Shown: positions 38,169-49,411 of the stretch, in pieces
Layout: each line of letters begins with the position of its first letter
How positions within the stretch are numbered: position 1 is the stretch's first letter
NCBI GenBank assembly: GCA_028023455.1
Contig: JAQFVV010012405.1
Span: 5,977,334-6,041,333, forward strand
DNA length: 64,000 nucleotides
Reading direction: 5' to 3'
Source of the DNA: Epiperipatus broadwayi
Taxonomy: Eukaryota; Onychophora; Udeonychophora; Euonychophora; Peripatidae
Position numbers and translations under genes: made by a program
Notes under the pieces: generated by a model
What the model was told of the DNA's origin: nothing
Databases searched by the model: none
The model's input: the letters and a program-made list of their open reading frames with translations, nothing else

Positions 38169-38525
38169 AAGCAAGAAATGTATTTGTCAACAAGTTGTTT
38201 ATTAAAACTGTTTTCAAAATATTAAATGAAATTTGTTTCACATAATTTGTATACTCATATATATATATATGCTTTTATATATACATGCTTTTTTTAAAAA
38301 CACACATGTACATTTACATATAAATAATCTCACAGTTGTTTTACATGGAATACGAATTATATATTATATGAGAATAAGAATGGTATAAATTGGGAATACA
38401 AATTGTAATAATAATTATTTTCATTTGTAGTTATTTTTATAATTGTAAAAATTTGCATTAAATTTATATACTTAAAATAAAGGATCGATTCTGGTGTTCA
38501 AACATCTTATGAACTCCTGAGCAAT

Positions 38526-38540
38526 AAAGCCATTAGCCTT
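38526..38540. repeat. Target-site duplication, left copy (pair at 38651-38665)
   Basis: aaagccattagcctt occurs exactly on both sides of SINE family 2. Confidence 0.85.
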
Positions 38541-38650
38541 ATCAAGCGTTGAGAGCCGAGTGGTCAGCGCAGCCACCTTGCAAGCAAGCAGTTGGTTGCA
38601 GGCCGTTGTTGCGGTTCATCTCCCATCCGATGCTATGACATATGGGGAAA
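38541..38650 (+). mobile_element. SINE family 2 (tRNA-derived), with target-site duplication
   Basis: A 110-bp insertion lies between exact 15-bp repeats aaagccattagcctt (38526-38540 and 38651-38665). It contains an A-box-like gagccgagtggtcagcgc (38552-38569) and a B-box-like gcggttcatctccc near 38611-38624, with the spacing of a type II (Leu/Ser-like) tRNA. It is more GC-rich than its surroundings. It is not called a tRNA gene because no acceptor stem forms. The perfect duplication and intact boxes suggest a recent insertion. Confidence 0.85.
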
Positions 38651-38679
38651 AAAGCCATTAGCCTTTTTTCTTTTGTTTG

Positions 38680-39730
38680 TTTACTTGAAGGCTTTTAATA
38701 ATTACTTTAAGGCTAAAATTTTGTGTGTAAAATACATATAAATTTTTTCTATTAATCCTCTAATTACTTCAAATGAGGATGTTTTTTTCTTGGGAAAAGC
38801 AATGTTTAATGTTTGCGTGACATCAATACTTCCACAGCTATCTATAGTGATATTTTGTTAGCTTTTTATTAATGACAAAATTGTGAACTAATGAATACTG
38901 ATTCATTAATTCCAAAATAAATCTGAAGAAGTGTGTCTTTTCCAATAGGTAACAAAGTCAAAGTAATTTAATATGGACTCTGTAAGCTTGGTTGCTTTCT
39001 TTATTTTTCAATCTTGAAAGCAGAAGATTTTTTTAATAGAAAGCAGGTTGCATAATTTATTAACTTGATAACTCTCTTATTCATTGAGGATCATCTAGTG
39101 TTTCCTTCAGATTAAAAATGTAGTTCCACTGCTTTATATTGCTGTTTCACCATTGTCATATTAGGATTGGATTTTTTTTTAATATTGTAAATTCAGCCAT
39201 AATGTGCTTATTGGCTTTTTAATTGAAAAAAAATATGATGTCAATGTTTTATAGACAGTTGGCAAATGTTAATCGCCTTTACTCTATTGTTCCCAAAGAA
39301 AATATTTCTTTTAAGAATGTTTCTTTCTTGGTAATCAAGTTTCAAATTCATCATGTAATATCATTCCCAAATTAACATGGTGTCAGAATTTTTTTAAATA
39401 TTTTAATAATTATAAAGTAAATATCTGAATTTAAAGCATAATTTTATAGACTTATCACAAATTAACCTTCATTTGTTCACATTTATAAGTCACTTTTTAA
39501 ATATGTGATTTTTTTAGAATATTATTCATTTATAAAATTAAATTTTAAAAAAATCAAATTCAATTTATTGTTAGAATAAAATAAAGACTTTATACTGAAG
39601 TGAAAGATTGAACATTTTCAAAAATCTCCACCAGGTGTAGCAATAGAAAATGTCAGAATTTAAAAGAATTAGTGATTCATGATTATTTTTATACAATAAT
39701 AATTATTAAAAAACAAAAGTATACATGATT
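38680..39730. other. AT-rich DNA, nothing recognised
   Basis: No supported gene or repeat. Confidence 0.5.
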
Positions 39731-39743
39731 ACATTTTTATATT

Positions 39744-39907
39744 CATCATCATCATCAACCATTATCAATCCACTGCAGGATAAAGGTCTCTCCAAGTTCA
39801 ATCCATCTTTTTCTATCTTTAGCTTCTCTTCTCCACAACACCCTGCACACTTTCTTATTTCATCCATCCATCTCACGTGGTCTCTTTCTGGGTCTTTTAC
39901 AATCAGT
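39744..39907 (-). mobile_element. 5'-truncated RTE LINE copy
   Basis: This is a 165-bp copy of the 3' end of the RTE element at 46.5 kb: atc repeats, then accattatcaatccactgca, aggtctctccaagttcaatc, and on to gtctctttctgggtctttta. It is closely similar to the full-length copy. The flanks catttttatatt (39732-39743) and cattttcatatt (39908-39919) match at 11 of 12 positions, a plausible target duplication. Truncation falls at the coding region for the C-terminal tail. Confidence 0.85.
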
Positions 39908-39917
39908 CATTTTCATA

Positions 39918-39962
39918 TTACATATATATATATATGCTTTTTTTAAATATATATATATATTC
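39918..39962. repeat. (TA)n microsatellite, two runs
   Basis: Two AT dinucleotide runs separated by gctttttttaaa. Confidence 0.85.
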
Positions 39963-40689
39963 TAGCAAAATAATAAAAAAAACACAGCTGGTACAATGAC
40001 CATGCTGTGTGAAGGTATTCTGACGATGTGGAAATTTTAAAGAATTATTTTGCAGATTTATCAAAGCTTGGTATTTATTCACTCATTTTAAAAATAAATT
40101 TCAGTCAAAGAAGATTTTGTTGACTTTCTGTAGACATTCACTTGACTACTTTTCTGTTTATTATTAGAGAATGATTTTTTATTTATAAACTTATATTTCT
40201 AACAAATAAAATCCGTTTTACAAACATTGAATACTAAAATCAAATTTGAATGATTATAAAAATTGCCACTAGCTTAATATTATGTGAATGTCATTGAAGG
40301 ATTAAGAACAAATAATGTTTTAAATTTCTAATATGTAATAAATTGAAATAAAATAGTTCATAAGACTCTCGAGTGCCAGAATTGATAGGACTGAAATCTG
40401 AGAGTCTTATACTTCATAGCCTGATGTTACTCTCTAACACAAAAATAAATCAAATTATAGCATGTTCTAGATAGCCTATTTAAATTCATTAGTCTGGTTT
40501 GCAATTTTGAACAATAGGAAAATAATGAAACTAATTTATGATGATAGCATTTTAGATGTACTTATATTTTGGAATATTTCCATCATTTAACATAAAATAT
40601 TCAATATCTGTTGAAAAATGTTTAAATTTTCCAATTACATTCAACTTTTAGTAATAGCACACAGATTAGTATATACGCAGTATTTCGAG

Positions 40690-41262
40690 CAGTATTATTC
40701 TCATCTCTTTTTCAAGTGTTGCTGGCTTGACCAATGGCAATATTAACATGGAATCAAACATAGATTTTTAGATTCTTGTGATCTAACCAAGGGAACCATT
40801 TCCAAAGGCAACAATCCAGTAGACATTTCATATACTTATCTTTGAGGCTCCTTCTGATTTAACTTTTTCCTAAAAACAAATTTAATTAGTAGCTTCCAGA
40901 CATTATGTATTGTACCACTATGTTAACTTCTGGGTTATTTGTCATTATCAGAAGAAAAAATCAAAGAAATTACTCATATGACAATGGTAAATAACCCTAT
41001 AAGTCAACTTAGAGTGACAATACATAATTTCTAGAAGTCACTAATTAACTTTGCTCTGAGGAAAAAATGGAGAAAATCAGGTGAAACCTCATAGATAAGT
41101 ATGAAATTTTCGCTGACTGTTAGCTGTGGCAGAATGGCTTACCTGGTTACAGTTTTATCTTAGAATTCAATATTTAATAATCTAAAGATCCAGGTTCAAT
41201 TATCATGCTAGTGTTGTCACTTGTCAGGCTAGTAACACCTGCAGAAGAGATAGGAATAATAC
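40690..41262. mobile_element. Large decayed foldback containing a tRNA-derived SINE (family 3)
   Basis: Arms 40690-40950 and 40978-41262 can be aligned as reverse complements with many substitutions, over about 260 bp. Examples are tattatgtattgt / acaatacataat and attattctcatctctttttc / ...gaagagataggaataat. The right arm carries a tRNA-like unit: tggcagaatggcttacctgg (A-box-like, 41128-41147) and aggttcaattatc (B-box-like, about 41191). It is best read as two SINE copies inserted head to head or an old palindrome. No flanking duplication was found. Confidence 0.65.
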
Positions 41263-41263
41263 C

Positions 41264-42830
41264 ATTCCAAATATTATATATATACTGACCTAAGCACTAT
41301 TACAAACAATTCAAATTAATTGGACAATTTAAATAAAGTTTAGTTTTTTTCTGAAGACATTCAGCATTTAATGTTAGATAATAGAAATGATCAACATAAT
41401 AAGTATATGTAATTTTTTCCAATATGTAAAATAAGATAGAGCTGCAAAATTTTCAATACAGAGCAATTTGTTTTAGGAATATTTTAAATGAGATATGTTT
41501 TTTCAGAATAAGCTTAACTTTCTATGGTTGTTGGTTTTTAAAAAAAAACTGGAACCTGTATATATACTTAGTTAACAATCATGTTCCGTATAACGTTTTC
41601 CAACATCAAGAACAAAACAAAAAAAAATTCAATAGAAAATATAAACATAGTATATGAAATATTTTATCTAAATTACTTTAAATAATTTGTTCAAATTACA
41701 CTGTATGCAAAATTCATATGTTTGTACAAGAAAATCATACCATTAATAATTTTAGTTAATTATTATAAAAATAATTGGACGATTTATTGCTTAGAATTCA
41801 CAAAAAAATGTGCCCTGGAAGGGATAGTGCTGGACCTATGATCACAAACCTTATCATCGATGTTTTACCATGATTTTTTTTAAGCATTGTATGTGTGTAG
41901 TTATTTTCTCGTTATTATACTTGCTACAATTATCTTATAGAAAAAATAATTTGATATAATTATAATGCCACCCCCCCCCCTTTTTTTTTTACATATAAGC
42001 AGTCATTTTTAATTTCCATTACATTTTTACTCTTTGATAAAAATAACATCACTATTATTTTTTAAATTCACATTTTAATGCTTTTCAATCCATCCTTTTT
42101 TATTTAGGATTTGTTATCTTACTGATAAGTTTAATCCAGCTAGTTTAATTACTGATTAAAGTAAAATTAATGATAGTAATAATTTAATTTAGATCGAGTT
42201 CAGAATTAAATAAACAGTAGAGCCCGTATAGTGTTTATCAAAACTAAGTAAATGGCTTCAATATACATTAATGAATGAATAAAACCAATAAAGTGTGGGC
42301 TTAGGCAATTGAAAAGATTTGAAAGATAATGTAAAGGTAGTACATTTTTACAACCTATTAATAACAATTTTAGTTTTCAGACATTATGTGTGTATGTATA
42401 TATATATAAAATAAACGTCTTTAAAGATAATTTTACAAACTACAATAATTGGTTTCATCATACTTCTATTACAAAAACATTTTTTAAAAAACAAGTAGTA
42501 GTAGTTTTTTCTTTTTTTATGAATGAGTGCCATCTATTAGCTGTCTGTGAAAATAATGTATGAATTGTAGTACAAACAAAATTATGATTTGTAAACTATG
42601 ACAATACAAGGCTTAAAGTACTGGTTTCAAGGGATCCTGCTTTATTTATATTAAATCCCAAACAATAACCACAAATCAGAATAGACCTGAACACATTAAC
42701 ATTTTTTTGTACATACTATGCAATTTTTTGCTTTAATTAAAACTTTATTTACAAATCTGAGAATTTGAAAACATTAGATGTTATATGTTTAGGTTTTATT
42801 TTTTTTTTTTTTTTAAAAAAAAAAAAGACT
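41264..42830. other. AT-rich DNA, nothing recognised
   Basis: There is a C12 plus T11 homopolymer pair at about 41968-41990 (ccccccccccccttttttttttt). No supported gene. Confidence 0.5.
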
Positions 42831-42831
42831 A

Positions 42832-42960
42832 ATGACTTTATTGCTTGGGAGTTCATAAGAAGTTTGAGCTACAAACGCCAAAATTGATCCTGGAACTTCC
42901 CGATCGCAAGTCGGATGCTCTACCACTGCATCAAACTATGCAGGGCAGTATAAATAAACA
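42832..42960 (-). mobile_element. SINE family 1, full copy with tRNA-Ala-like head
   Basis: Read on the minus strand from about 42943, gatgcagtggtagagcatcc is an A-box block. Next comes a 5-bp anticodon stem TCCGA/TCGGG (one T-G pair) with loop CTTGCGA (anticodon TGC, Ala-like). A T-arm CCAGG-ATCAATT-TTGG follows. The body (tcaaacttcttatgaactcc, caagcaataaagtcattagt) ends in a T/A-rich tail near 42832. Copies of the tail occur at 26.1, 38.5, 45.1 and 63.3 kb. The B box carries ATCAATT instead of TTCAATT, and no acceptor stem pairs, so it is not a tRNA gene. Confidence 0.8.
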
Positions 42961-43249
42961 AAACAAAAAACTCATTGTAAAGAATAAAGTCATAATTGCT
43001 AATAATTGATTGTTTTTCTTTAAAAATTTAAAGAACTCTGCAGAAAAACAATATTTGTAAAAAGGTACCAATAGTTGGTGTACTCCATTTCACTTTTTGT
43101 TCTTACTCACTGAACTATGTTGGAAAAATTAATCAATAAGATTTTGAAAAGTTATTTTTAATATATAATACTGAGGTAAAATTAATTTTAAAGTAAATGT
43201 ATAATTTCAATCCTTTTATTACAATAAATGACATATTTGTTTCAAACTA

Positions 43250-43345
43250 TTTTTGCTGGCTCCGGACTGGCTTTTTCATGAAACCTGGGCTGGGGTCACC
43301 CTCCCTTAAGAGTGAAGAAGTGCAATGACCCCAGTCTCAGATCAC
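43250..43345. other. Short GC-richer island with an inverted repeat
   Basis: ctggctccggactggctttt at about 43257, then ggctggggtcaccc (43289) with gaccccag (43328) as an inverted partner. It is probably part of an unrecognised repeat. No ORF. Confidence 0.4.
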
Positions 43346-44284
43346 AGCAAGCTCTACAGAATGAATGCCTTTCAACAGTGTAAAAAGAATATAGCTATGT
43401 ATAGATAAACATGTTCAATTGTATCAAATAAATTTTAATTTATTTTAATAAAAAAAAAACTATGTATCTTTCAAATTTTTAATTTTCTTATTTGTCTCTG
43501 AAAAGTGTGTCAAGTCTTATGAAAACAATACTAATGGCCAAAATAACTAAGGTACAAATTTTTTCATAAAAGAAATTGAGTTTGTTATTCAATACAAATT
43601 TACAGTAAAAAATGAGAATTTTTTGTTTTGATTATCAGAGATAAATTAAGTGATTGTTACAAAGAAAGGCTAGAAAGAGGTCGGAGTTGTCATGTTTTAT
43701 AGAGACATTTCTAAGCATATGTGATCCAGATGAGACTGCTATAATCCAAAGAATGTGTCTCGTCTTCAGAATTTTGAATGTCATTTGACCTAGATACTTA
43801 CTCCACTCACTGAATCGACATAATGCTTTTGATGATTGGCAATTGCTGTTGTTATAGGAAATTGTTTCACTTTTTAATAATGAACAACATTTTGGATGTG
43901 AACATGTCTGCCACACAGTGATTTGTATAATCATTGTAAATCTTATTTATATTATATTGGTTTTCTTTTTTTGGACATAAAATAGCCATATTCATTTGCA
44001 ATATGTGTTCACTAATAGTAAAGTTAAATAAATTAAACAGATCATTGTTTTGTTTTTTATTAATGAATAATTGTAATAAAACATTTCTTTATGGCATTTA
44101 TATAAGTTTATGCATAATATATTCAACTGTTTTGTGATATGGTTATGTAGTTATAATCTTTGTTATCTTTTTTTGTATTAATGTTTTCTAGAAATTATGA
44201 CGAAGGAAGAATGTTTAAGAATATATTCAGTCCATTGCAGATTGGAAGAACAGTCATTTTAATTTTGGTAAATAAAAGAAAAGT
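43346..44284. other. AT-rich DNA, nothing recognised
   Basis: A 99-codon minus-strand ORF at 43635-43934 has no domain I recognise. It is one of the longest unexplained frames in the window and could be a piece of an old transposase or chance. Confidence 0.45.
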
Positions 44285-44590
44285 TCATTGCTGATGATAT
44301 GGTAGCATTTGAAGATACAAGAATCAGTTTTGTAATAAGTAGGATTGATGAAATTTTAAAAAATCACATAATAGAAAATAAATATAACTAAATCCACAGT
44401 TGTAAATGTATGTAGAGGTATAAAAATTTAAATGAAGCAGATGGTTAAGAAGCTAAAGAGCAAATTACACTTTGAAATATTTAGTTGGTTTGATTATTTG
44501 ATGATGGTGATAAAGATATTAAAACAAGAATTGCGATAGGTAAACAAACTTGCATTTAGAATTTAATATCTTAGCAGGGGTCTTAATGAG
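44285..44590 (+). pseudogene. LINE reverse-transcriptase fragment
   Basis: ADDMVAFED at about 44288-44314 matches the catalytic YADD/FADD block with both aspartates. Further on, DDGDKDIKTRIAIGKQT (about 44500-44555) matches the LINE tail block of the type ITDDGxxxxDIKTRIAxxKxAF. Stops and shifts separate them, and the segment between is shortened. Upstream RT blocks are absent. Clade is undetermined. Confidence 0.65.
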
Positions 44591-44814
44591 AAAAAATTGT
44601 CTAATACATAACAATTTCTCTTTATATTTAAATAATTTTAGTTGTTATGGAAACAACATCAGAGGAAAAATGAATTCATAATATTATTATATTAGTATTT
44701 AATGTGCAGATATATGCTGGATTATTTCCATCTAATTGAATTGTTAAATATTTTTAGAAAAATGTAAGCTTTATACATTCAACGATTAGTAATAACACGC
44801 AAATGAGTTTGGGA

Positions 44815-45010
44815 GTGTTTTTGGCATCCCCAGTGATAGATAGTGCAGGAATTGAACTGTGAACTTAAATTCATGAATATTGAATTTAAGATGATATTCT
44901 AGCCACTAGCATGAGAATATAACCTTAAACTCGTTACTTGTGCATATAAAGGTCATTGGTTAAATTTCCATGCTAGCTATCAGATGTCAGGCCAGCACCA
45001 TCAGAAAAAA
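44815..45010. mobile_element. Two SINE family 3 copies in inverted arrangement
   Basis: The left copy (minus strand: agttcacagttcaattcctg, about 44876-44895 reversed) and the right copy (plus: gttaaatttccatgctagct, caggccagcacc) match in inverted orientation and resemble the tRNA-like and body parts of the element at 41.12-41.26 kb. Confidence 0.5.
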
Positions 45011-45064
45011 GAGAAAATATCTTTTGAAATGTTCTAAAAATGCTTAACAAATAGATTGAATAGT

Positions 45065-45205
45065 AATGATAATAATTGAATGGCTTTATTGATTGGGAGT
45101 TTATAAGTTTGAGTGCTGGAAGTTATAGAATTGGAATTGATCGGAGAACCTTACCCTCCAGAATCCGACACTCAATGACTACACTAAACCACCAAGCATG
45201 TATCT
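45065..45205 (-). mobile_element. SINE family 1, diverged copy
   Basis: The tail (ggctttattgattgggagtt, then tataagtttgag) and a degenerate tRNA-like head (minus strand ggtggtttagtgtagtcatt, then gtcggattctggaggg) occur in the right order. The T-arm is degenerate. Confidence 0.65.
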
Positions 45206-45209
45206 AGAT

Positions 45210-46452
45210 GATGGAAATAGCAACATATAACTATAAATAAAATGCAATCTTGATAAATCTTTAAACAAAATATTTATGCCTACATATTGGTAAGTATTTT
45301 TTTCCAATATATAAAAATGAAAAATTACAATATCTACAATGTTCGTTTATATTCTTAAAATTAATATTTTCTATATTTAAAATAATTACATGCTCAATTA
45401 CTAAAGAGATCAAGTGATGTTTGGGCACAAAGTATTCAGATTGGTACAATAATTTAATTGATCAAATCGAGACTTTTTACTTTATTTGGTTGGGATTTGA
45501 TCAAGTGACCTTTAATTATTGCATTTAGCACTGCATGAGGAATTTGTATTTTAATTATCCAATTTTTTATTTATAAAACACTAATTTTTAGCTCTTATAT
45601 TTAACATATATTTTTAATTGGGGAAGTTATAAAGAATACATAATAAAATATTTTTATACAACTTTTTTACTATATATAATAAATGTATATGTAACAAATA
45701 AAACATTATGCTTCATAATTAAAATCAGAACTTAACATATTACATTCAGTAAACGACTCTTAATATAAGTACTTAAATGTAATTACATAGGAAACAAGCT
45801 TTTATTGATAATTGTGCTGTTAGGAATTCACATATGTGTTACATGATGCTAGATGGCATGAATTAAGTAATCTCTCAGACTGAAGTACGAATCTTAATTT
45901 TTTGGCCGTTATTTTTATGTCTATAATACTGCTTTCAACAGTATCTGTAGAACTATAAGTTTGGAATTACCTTTATCTTAATAGTCATATAAATTTTAAG
46001 AGATAACACCATTCTTATAGTCTTTGTCACTAATCAAAAAGTTTAATATCAAAATCTTGCTTAGTGAATTATTGGAGGGGATTAAATTTGATCTTAAATT
46101 ATTGAAAAAGAGAATATGTAGAAAAGTTTTTTAATCTGAATCATGTAATATACAAATTGTATCAAAGGACCATCTATGACATTTGCTGAGAAATATTGTA
46201 GTTTGGAAAACAAGAAATTTGATGCATACATGAATCAATGATTCGTCCAATAACATTACTAACTTTTAAACATGAATGAATGACTATCTAATTGACACCA
46301 TTGAATTTTGAGATGTATCATTAATTGATCTTTATATGTAAATTGGATTATTTTAGATCTGTTCCTATAATCTTTAATATGTTTGTAGGTTATTTTCTCA
46401 ACTCAATAAGTATGATCAATTTTTACTAAATCAGATGGCTGTCAGGAAAATT
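45210..46452. other. AT-rich DNA, nothing recognised
   Basis: No supported gene or repeat before the LINE. Confidence 0.5.
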
Positions 46453-46462
46453 GATGTCAAAT
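46453..46462. repeat. Target-site duplication of the LINE, 3' side (pair at 49737-49746)
   Basis: gatgtcaaat occurs exactly on both sides of the element. Confidence 0.85.
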
Positions 46463-46470
46463 CATCATCA

Positions 46471-47313
46471 TCAACCATTATCAATCCACTGCAGGATGAA
46501 GGTCTCTCCAAGTTTAATCCATCTCCGACCTTTAGCTTCTCTTTTCCACAATACCCCTACACATTTTCTTATTTCATCCATCCATCTCACATGTGGTCTC
46601 TTTCTGGGTCTTTTACAATCTCTTGGAATCCAGTTTAAAATTTCAATTGTCCATCTATTATCATCGCTTCTAGCAATATGTCCAGCCCAACTGCATTTCA
46701 ATCTTTTAATTTTTTCAATAAGGTCAGTAACACCTGTTTGTTGTCTTACCCATACATTGTGTTTTTGATCTCTTCTTGTTGCTCCCAACATACATCTCTC
46801 CATACTCCTTTGAGTGGTCTGAAGTCTCTGTATTGCTCTTCTATTAAGTGTCCAAGTCTCAGATCCATAAGTAAGAACTGGTAAAACACATTTGTTAAAA
46901 ACCTTCCTTTTCAAACACATAGGCATATTTCCTTTTAGTATCAAGTTATTTCTACCAAAAGCACTCCAACCAAGTTTAATTCTATGATTAATTTCCTCCA
47001 TTATGTTTCCATCTGTATTAATAATCTGACCTAGGTATTTGTAACTGTTAACTTCTTCTAATTCTTCATAATCAATCTTTATTTTCATATTTTGAGCAAA
47101 TCGATTAAACATTACTTTAGTCTTTTTAACATTTATCTTTAGTCCTACTTTTCTACTTTCATCTGCTAACTCCTGCAACATTTCCTGCAGCTCTGAAGCA
47201 TTATTTGCAAAAACAACTACATCATCTGCAAAATCTAAATGACTTAAATACTCTCCATTTACTTTCATTCCTTTAGTTTCCCATTTTAATCCACAAAATA
47301 CTTCTTGCAGCAC
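46471..47313 (-). pseudogene. RTE LINE: RT catalytic block and C-terminal tail
   Basis: 280 codons. LSHLDFADDVVVFANN (about residues 24-39) holds the catalytic DD; the family usually has LRFADD, so the residue before FADD is D here instead of R. VGLKINVKKTKVMF and YKYLGQII follow. The tail holds KCVLPVLTYGSETWTLNRRA, SWAGHIARSDDNRWTIEILN, WIPRDCKRPRKRPHVRWMDE and RWIKLGETFILQWIDNG, and ends at the 3' ATC repeat. This tail is what survives as the fossils near 1, 3.7, 4.5, 36.8 and 39.8 kb. Confidence 0.92.
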
Positions 47314-47801
47314 TGCTGTAAAAGTTTTGGAGATATGGAGTCACCTTGCCTTACACCTTTCTCAATGTTGATTTTTCCAGTATCATTATGTAATCTAATT
47401 GTTGCTGTTGCATTTTTATAAATATTCTTTAAAATATGACAATATCCTGGATCTATACCTTGATGATCCAATGCTTTAATCACTGAAGAAATGTGTATAG
47501 AATCGAATGCCTTTTCATAATCTACAAATCCAAAACATAATGACAACTCATATTCATTTGTTCTTTCTATGACTTCTCTCAATACCTGGATATGATCTAT
47601 TGTACTAAAACCACTTTTAAATCCAGCTTGTTCTCTTGGTTGGTGGAAATCCAAAGTTCTCTGTAGACGAGTTGTAATTATCTTGGTAAAAATTTTATAT
47701 AAAACTGATAAAAGGCTGATAGGTCTGTAATTTCTAATATCTTCTTTATCACCTTTTTTAAATATTAATATTACTGCATTCTTCCGGTACATCTTTATCA
47801 T
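47286..47801 (-). pseudogene. RTE LINE: RT palm and fingers
   Basis: From [20 protein letters not shown] (the RT block with NYRPIS) the frame runs through [44 protein letters not shown] (first catalytic aspartate) and [12 protein letters not shown] (the GxRQGDxISP block of RTE-type RTs). It then loses frame in a T run near 47320: one missing T changes [11 protein letters not shown] into KLLQQCCKK. Confidence 0.92.
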
Positions 47802-48519
47802 TTAGACATTTGGTGTATAACTTTGCTAAAATTGTTTCTATTTCTTCACCTCCTTCTTTTAATATATCAATTATAATTCCATCATTTCCTGGAGCCTTTC
47901 CTTTCTTCATACATTTAATTGCATGTCTCACTTCTTCATTTAAAATTCTGGGCAATTCGGAAGATGTAATAGATATAGGAGATACTTGTTCTTTATTACT
48001 ATATAATTCTTGATAAAAATCTTCTACCAATTTCATGATGTCATCTCTCTTTTTAGTAATAATTCCATCTTTTTTTCTTATTGCAGATATAAATTTTCTA
48101 CCAATACCAAAATGTTGTTTAACATTCTTGAGACTTTTATTTTCTTCTACAGCTTTCCTTGCTATTTCACAGTTATACTTTCTTATATCATTTTCAACTC
48201 TTTTCCATACCATTTTACAAAATTCGAGATATTCAATTCTTTTTAATACATCATTTTTGTATATCTTCATATTCCTTCTTTTCTTCATAAATTCTCTAGT
48301 CTCAGTAGAAATTTTATTAGTCAATTGCTGCTTTTTTCTACCAGCTATGTTTGTTGCAGTTTTTAAAAGTGTATCAGTTATTTTCATATTAATTTCATTC
48401 AAATCTGAATCATGTTCAAAATCTCCTAACACTTGAAACCTATTTGTAAGTTCTAATTTAAATTCATTAGAATGTTTCTGAAGATTAGGAATATCAACTG
48501 TAAATATTGTTTTTCTCAA
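47758..48519 (-). pseudogene. RTE LINE: linker and N-terminal RT region
   Basis: The frame continues the endonuclease after the 48.51-kb shift. It carries a basic linker (KKQQLTNKISTETREFMKKR), then VEENKSLKNVKQHFGIGRKF, then the first RT region (IKCMKKGKAPGNDGIIIDIL, the KAPGxDGI block) and [18 protein letters not shown]. The frame ends by a shift near 47783: the expected VPEEW...[10 protein letters not shown] is shortened, so about three codons are affected. Confidence 0.9.
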
Positions 48520-49411
48520 TAAATTTTTGTCTCTTTAGTTTTACATTAACACGTAACTTACACCTTACTAATCGATGATCACTTCCTGTGTTAAATTTAT
48601 TAAGAACATTACAATCTTGAAATATGTATTTCCTGTTAGTCAAAATATAATCCAATTCTGCTGTACCTTCATTTGGATGCTTCCATGTCCATTTCCTTTT
48701 AACATTTTTTTCAAAAAATGAATTCATAATATAAAGTTTTTCTTTTTCTGCAAACTCCACAAGTCTATGTCCTCTCTCATTTCTATTACCATAACCAAAA
48801 TTACCTACAGCAATTTCATCTTTCATTTGTCTACCAATTCTAGCATTAAAGTCTCCCATAACAATTTTAAAATGTTGTTTACTCTGATCAAAAGTCTTTT
48901 GTACATCCATATAAAAATCTTCTACTACTTCATCACTATGAGAACTTGTTGGGGCATAAACCTGAATTATCTGCATTTGGTATCTGCTATTAATTTGTAT
49001 AACTAATCTTGCAACTCTGTCCGATACACCATCAATCTCCACAATATTGTTCTTCCACTTTTTATTTATAATGAATCCTACTCCACTTGTATTTCCAATA
49101 TGTGTGCCTTTATAATAGAGTATATGTCCACTTTTTAAATCAATTGTTTCTTCACCTTTTCTTCTAACTTCACAAAGTCCAATAATGTCCCATTTAATAT
49201 AAGACAATTCTTCTAATTCTTGCAATCTTCCTTCACTTGAAAGTGATCTGCAGTTGTAAGTACCTAAATAAAAAGTCATCATCAAATGGCAGCCTGGGTC
49301 CACAATCAGGGGATTCTTAGCACCCTCCGCCTTCGGCCACCAACCGCTGCCTTGGTTGGTGACTTTACAGCCTCCTGGGAATAAGGGCCATGCTTTATTT
49401 TTGTCTGTCAT
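48494..49411 (-). pseudogene. RTE LINE: apurinic-like endonuclease domain
   Basis: A 305-codon frame. After a GC-richer N-terminus (residues about 1-45, GGCKVTNQGSGWW) come the EN motifs: TYNCRSLSSEGR (about 52), WDIIGLCEVRR (catalytic E, about 75), QIIQVYAPTSS, VMGDFNARIG (D and N, about 186), GNRNERGHRLVEF, WTWKHPNEGTAELDYIL and GSDHRLVR (SDH, about 278). All catalytic positions of the EEP-type nuclease that nicks the target are present. The frame is lost in an A run near 48511-48515: one extra A turns FIEKTIFTVDIP into FIEKNNIYS and a stop. The start at 49411 is the first ATG of the frame and may be upstream of the native one. Confidence 0.9.

Larger units (their letters stand above)
38478..38675 (+). 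mobile_element. SINE family 1 fragment, split by a younger SINE
   Basis: The left part (38478-38540: cgattctggtgttcaaacat, then cttatgaactcctgagcaat, aaagccattagcctt) is the family tail, with the T-rich 3' end continuing after the inserted SINE at 38666. The tRNA-like head is missing. Orientation is opposite to the 42.8-kb copy. Confidence 0.65.

Noticed and set aside
38547-38625. Functional tRNA gene
   Set aside because: A and B boxes are present but no acceptor stem forms and a target duplication encloses it, so it is a SINE.
43635-43934. 99-codon minus-strand ORF with several cysteines
   Set aside because: No recognisable motif, no second copy in the window; could be an old transposase piece but cannot be supported.
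44180-44275. Exon-like stretch after ttttctag with the frame NYDEGRMFKNIFSPLQIGRT and a gtaaat donor
   Set aside because: It resembles the start of flavin oxidoreductases only superficially, no neighbouring exon exists, and LINE RT sequence follows at once.
46435-46884. Plus-strand ORFs of 67-105 codons
   Set aside because: Antisense to the C-terminal tail of the RTE element.
48010-48436. Plus-strand ORFs of 78 and 133 codons
   Set aside because: They are antisense shadows of the LINE RT linker region.
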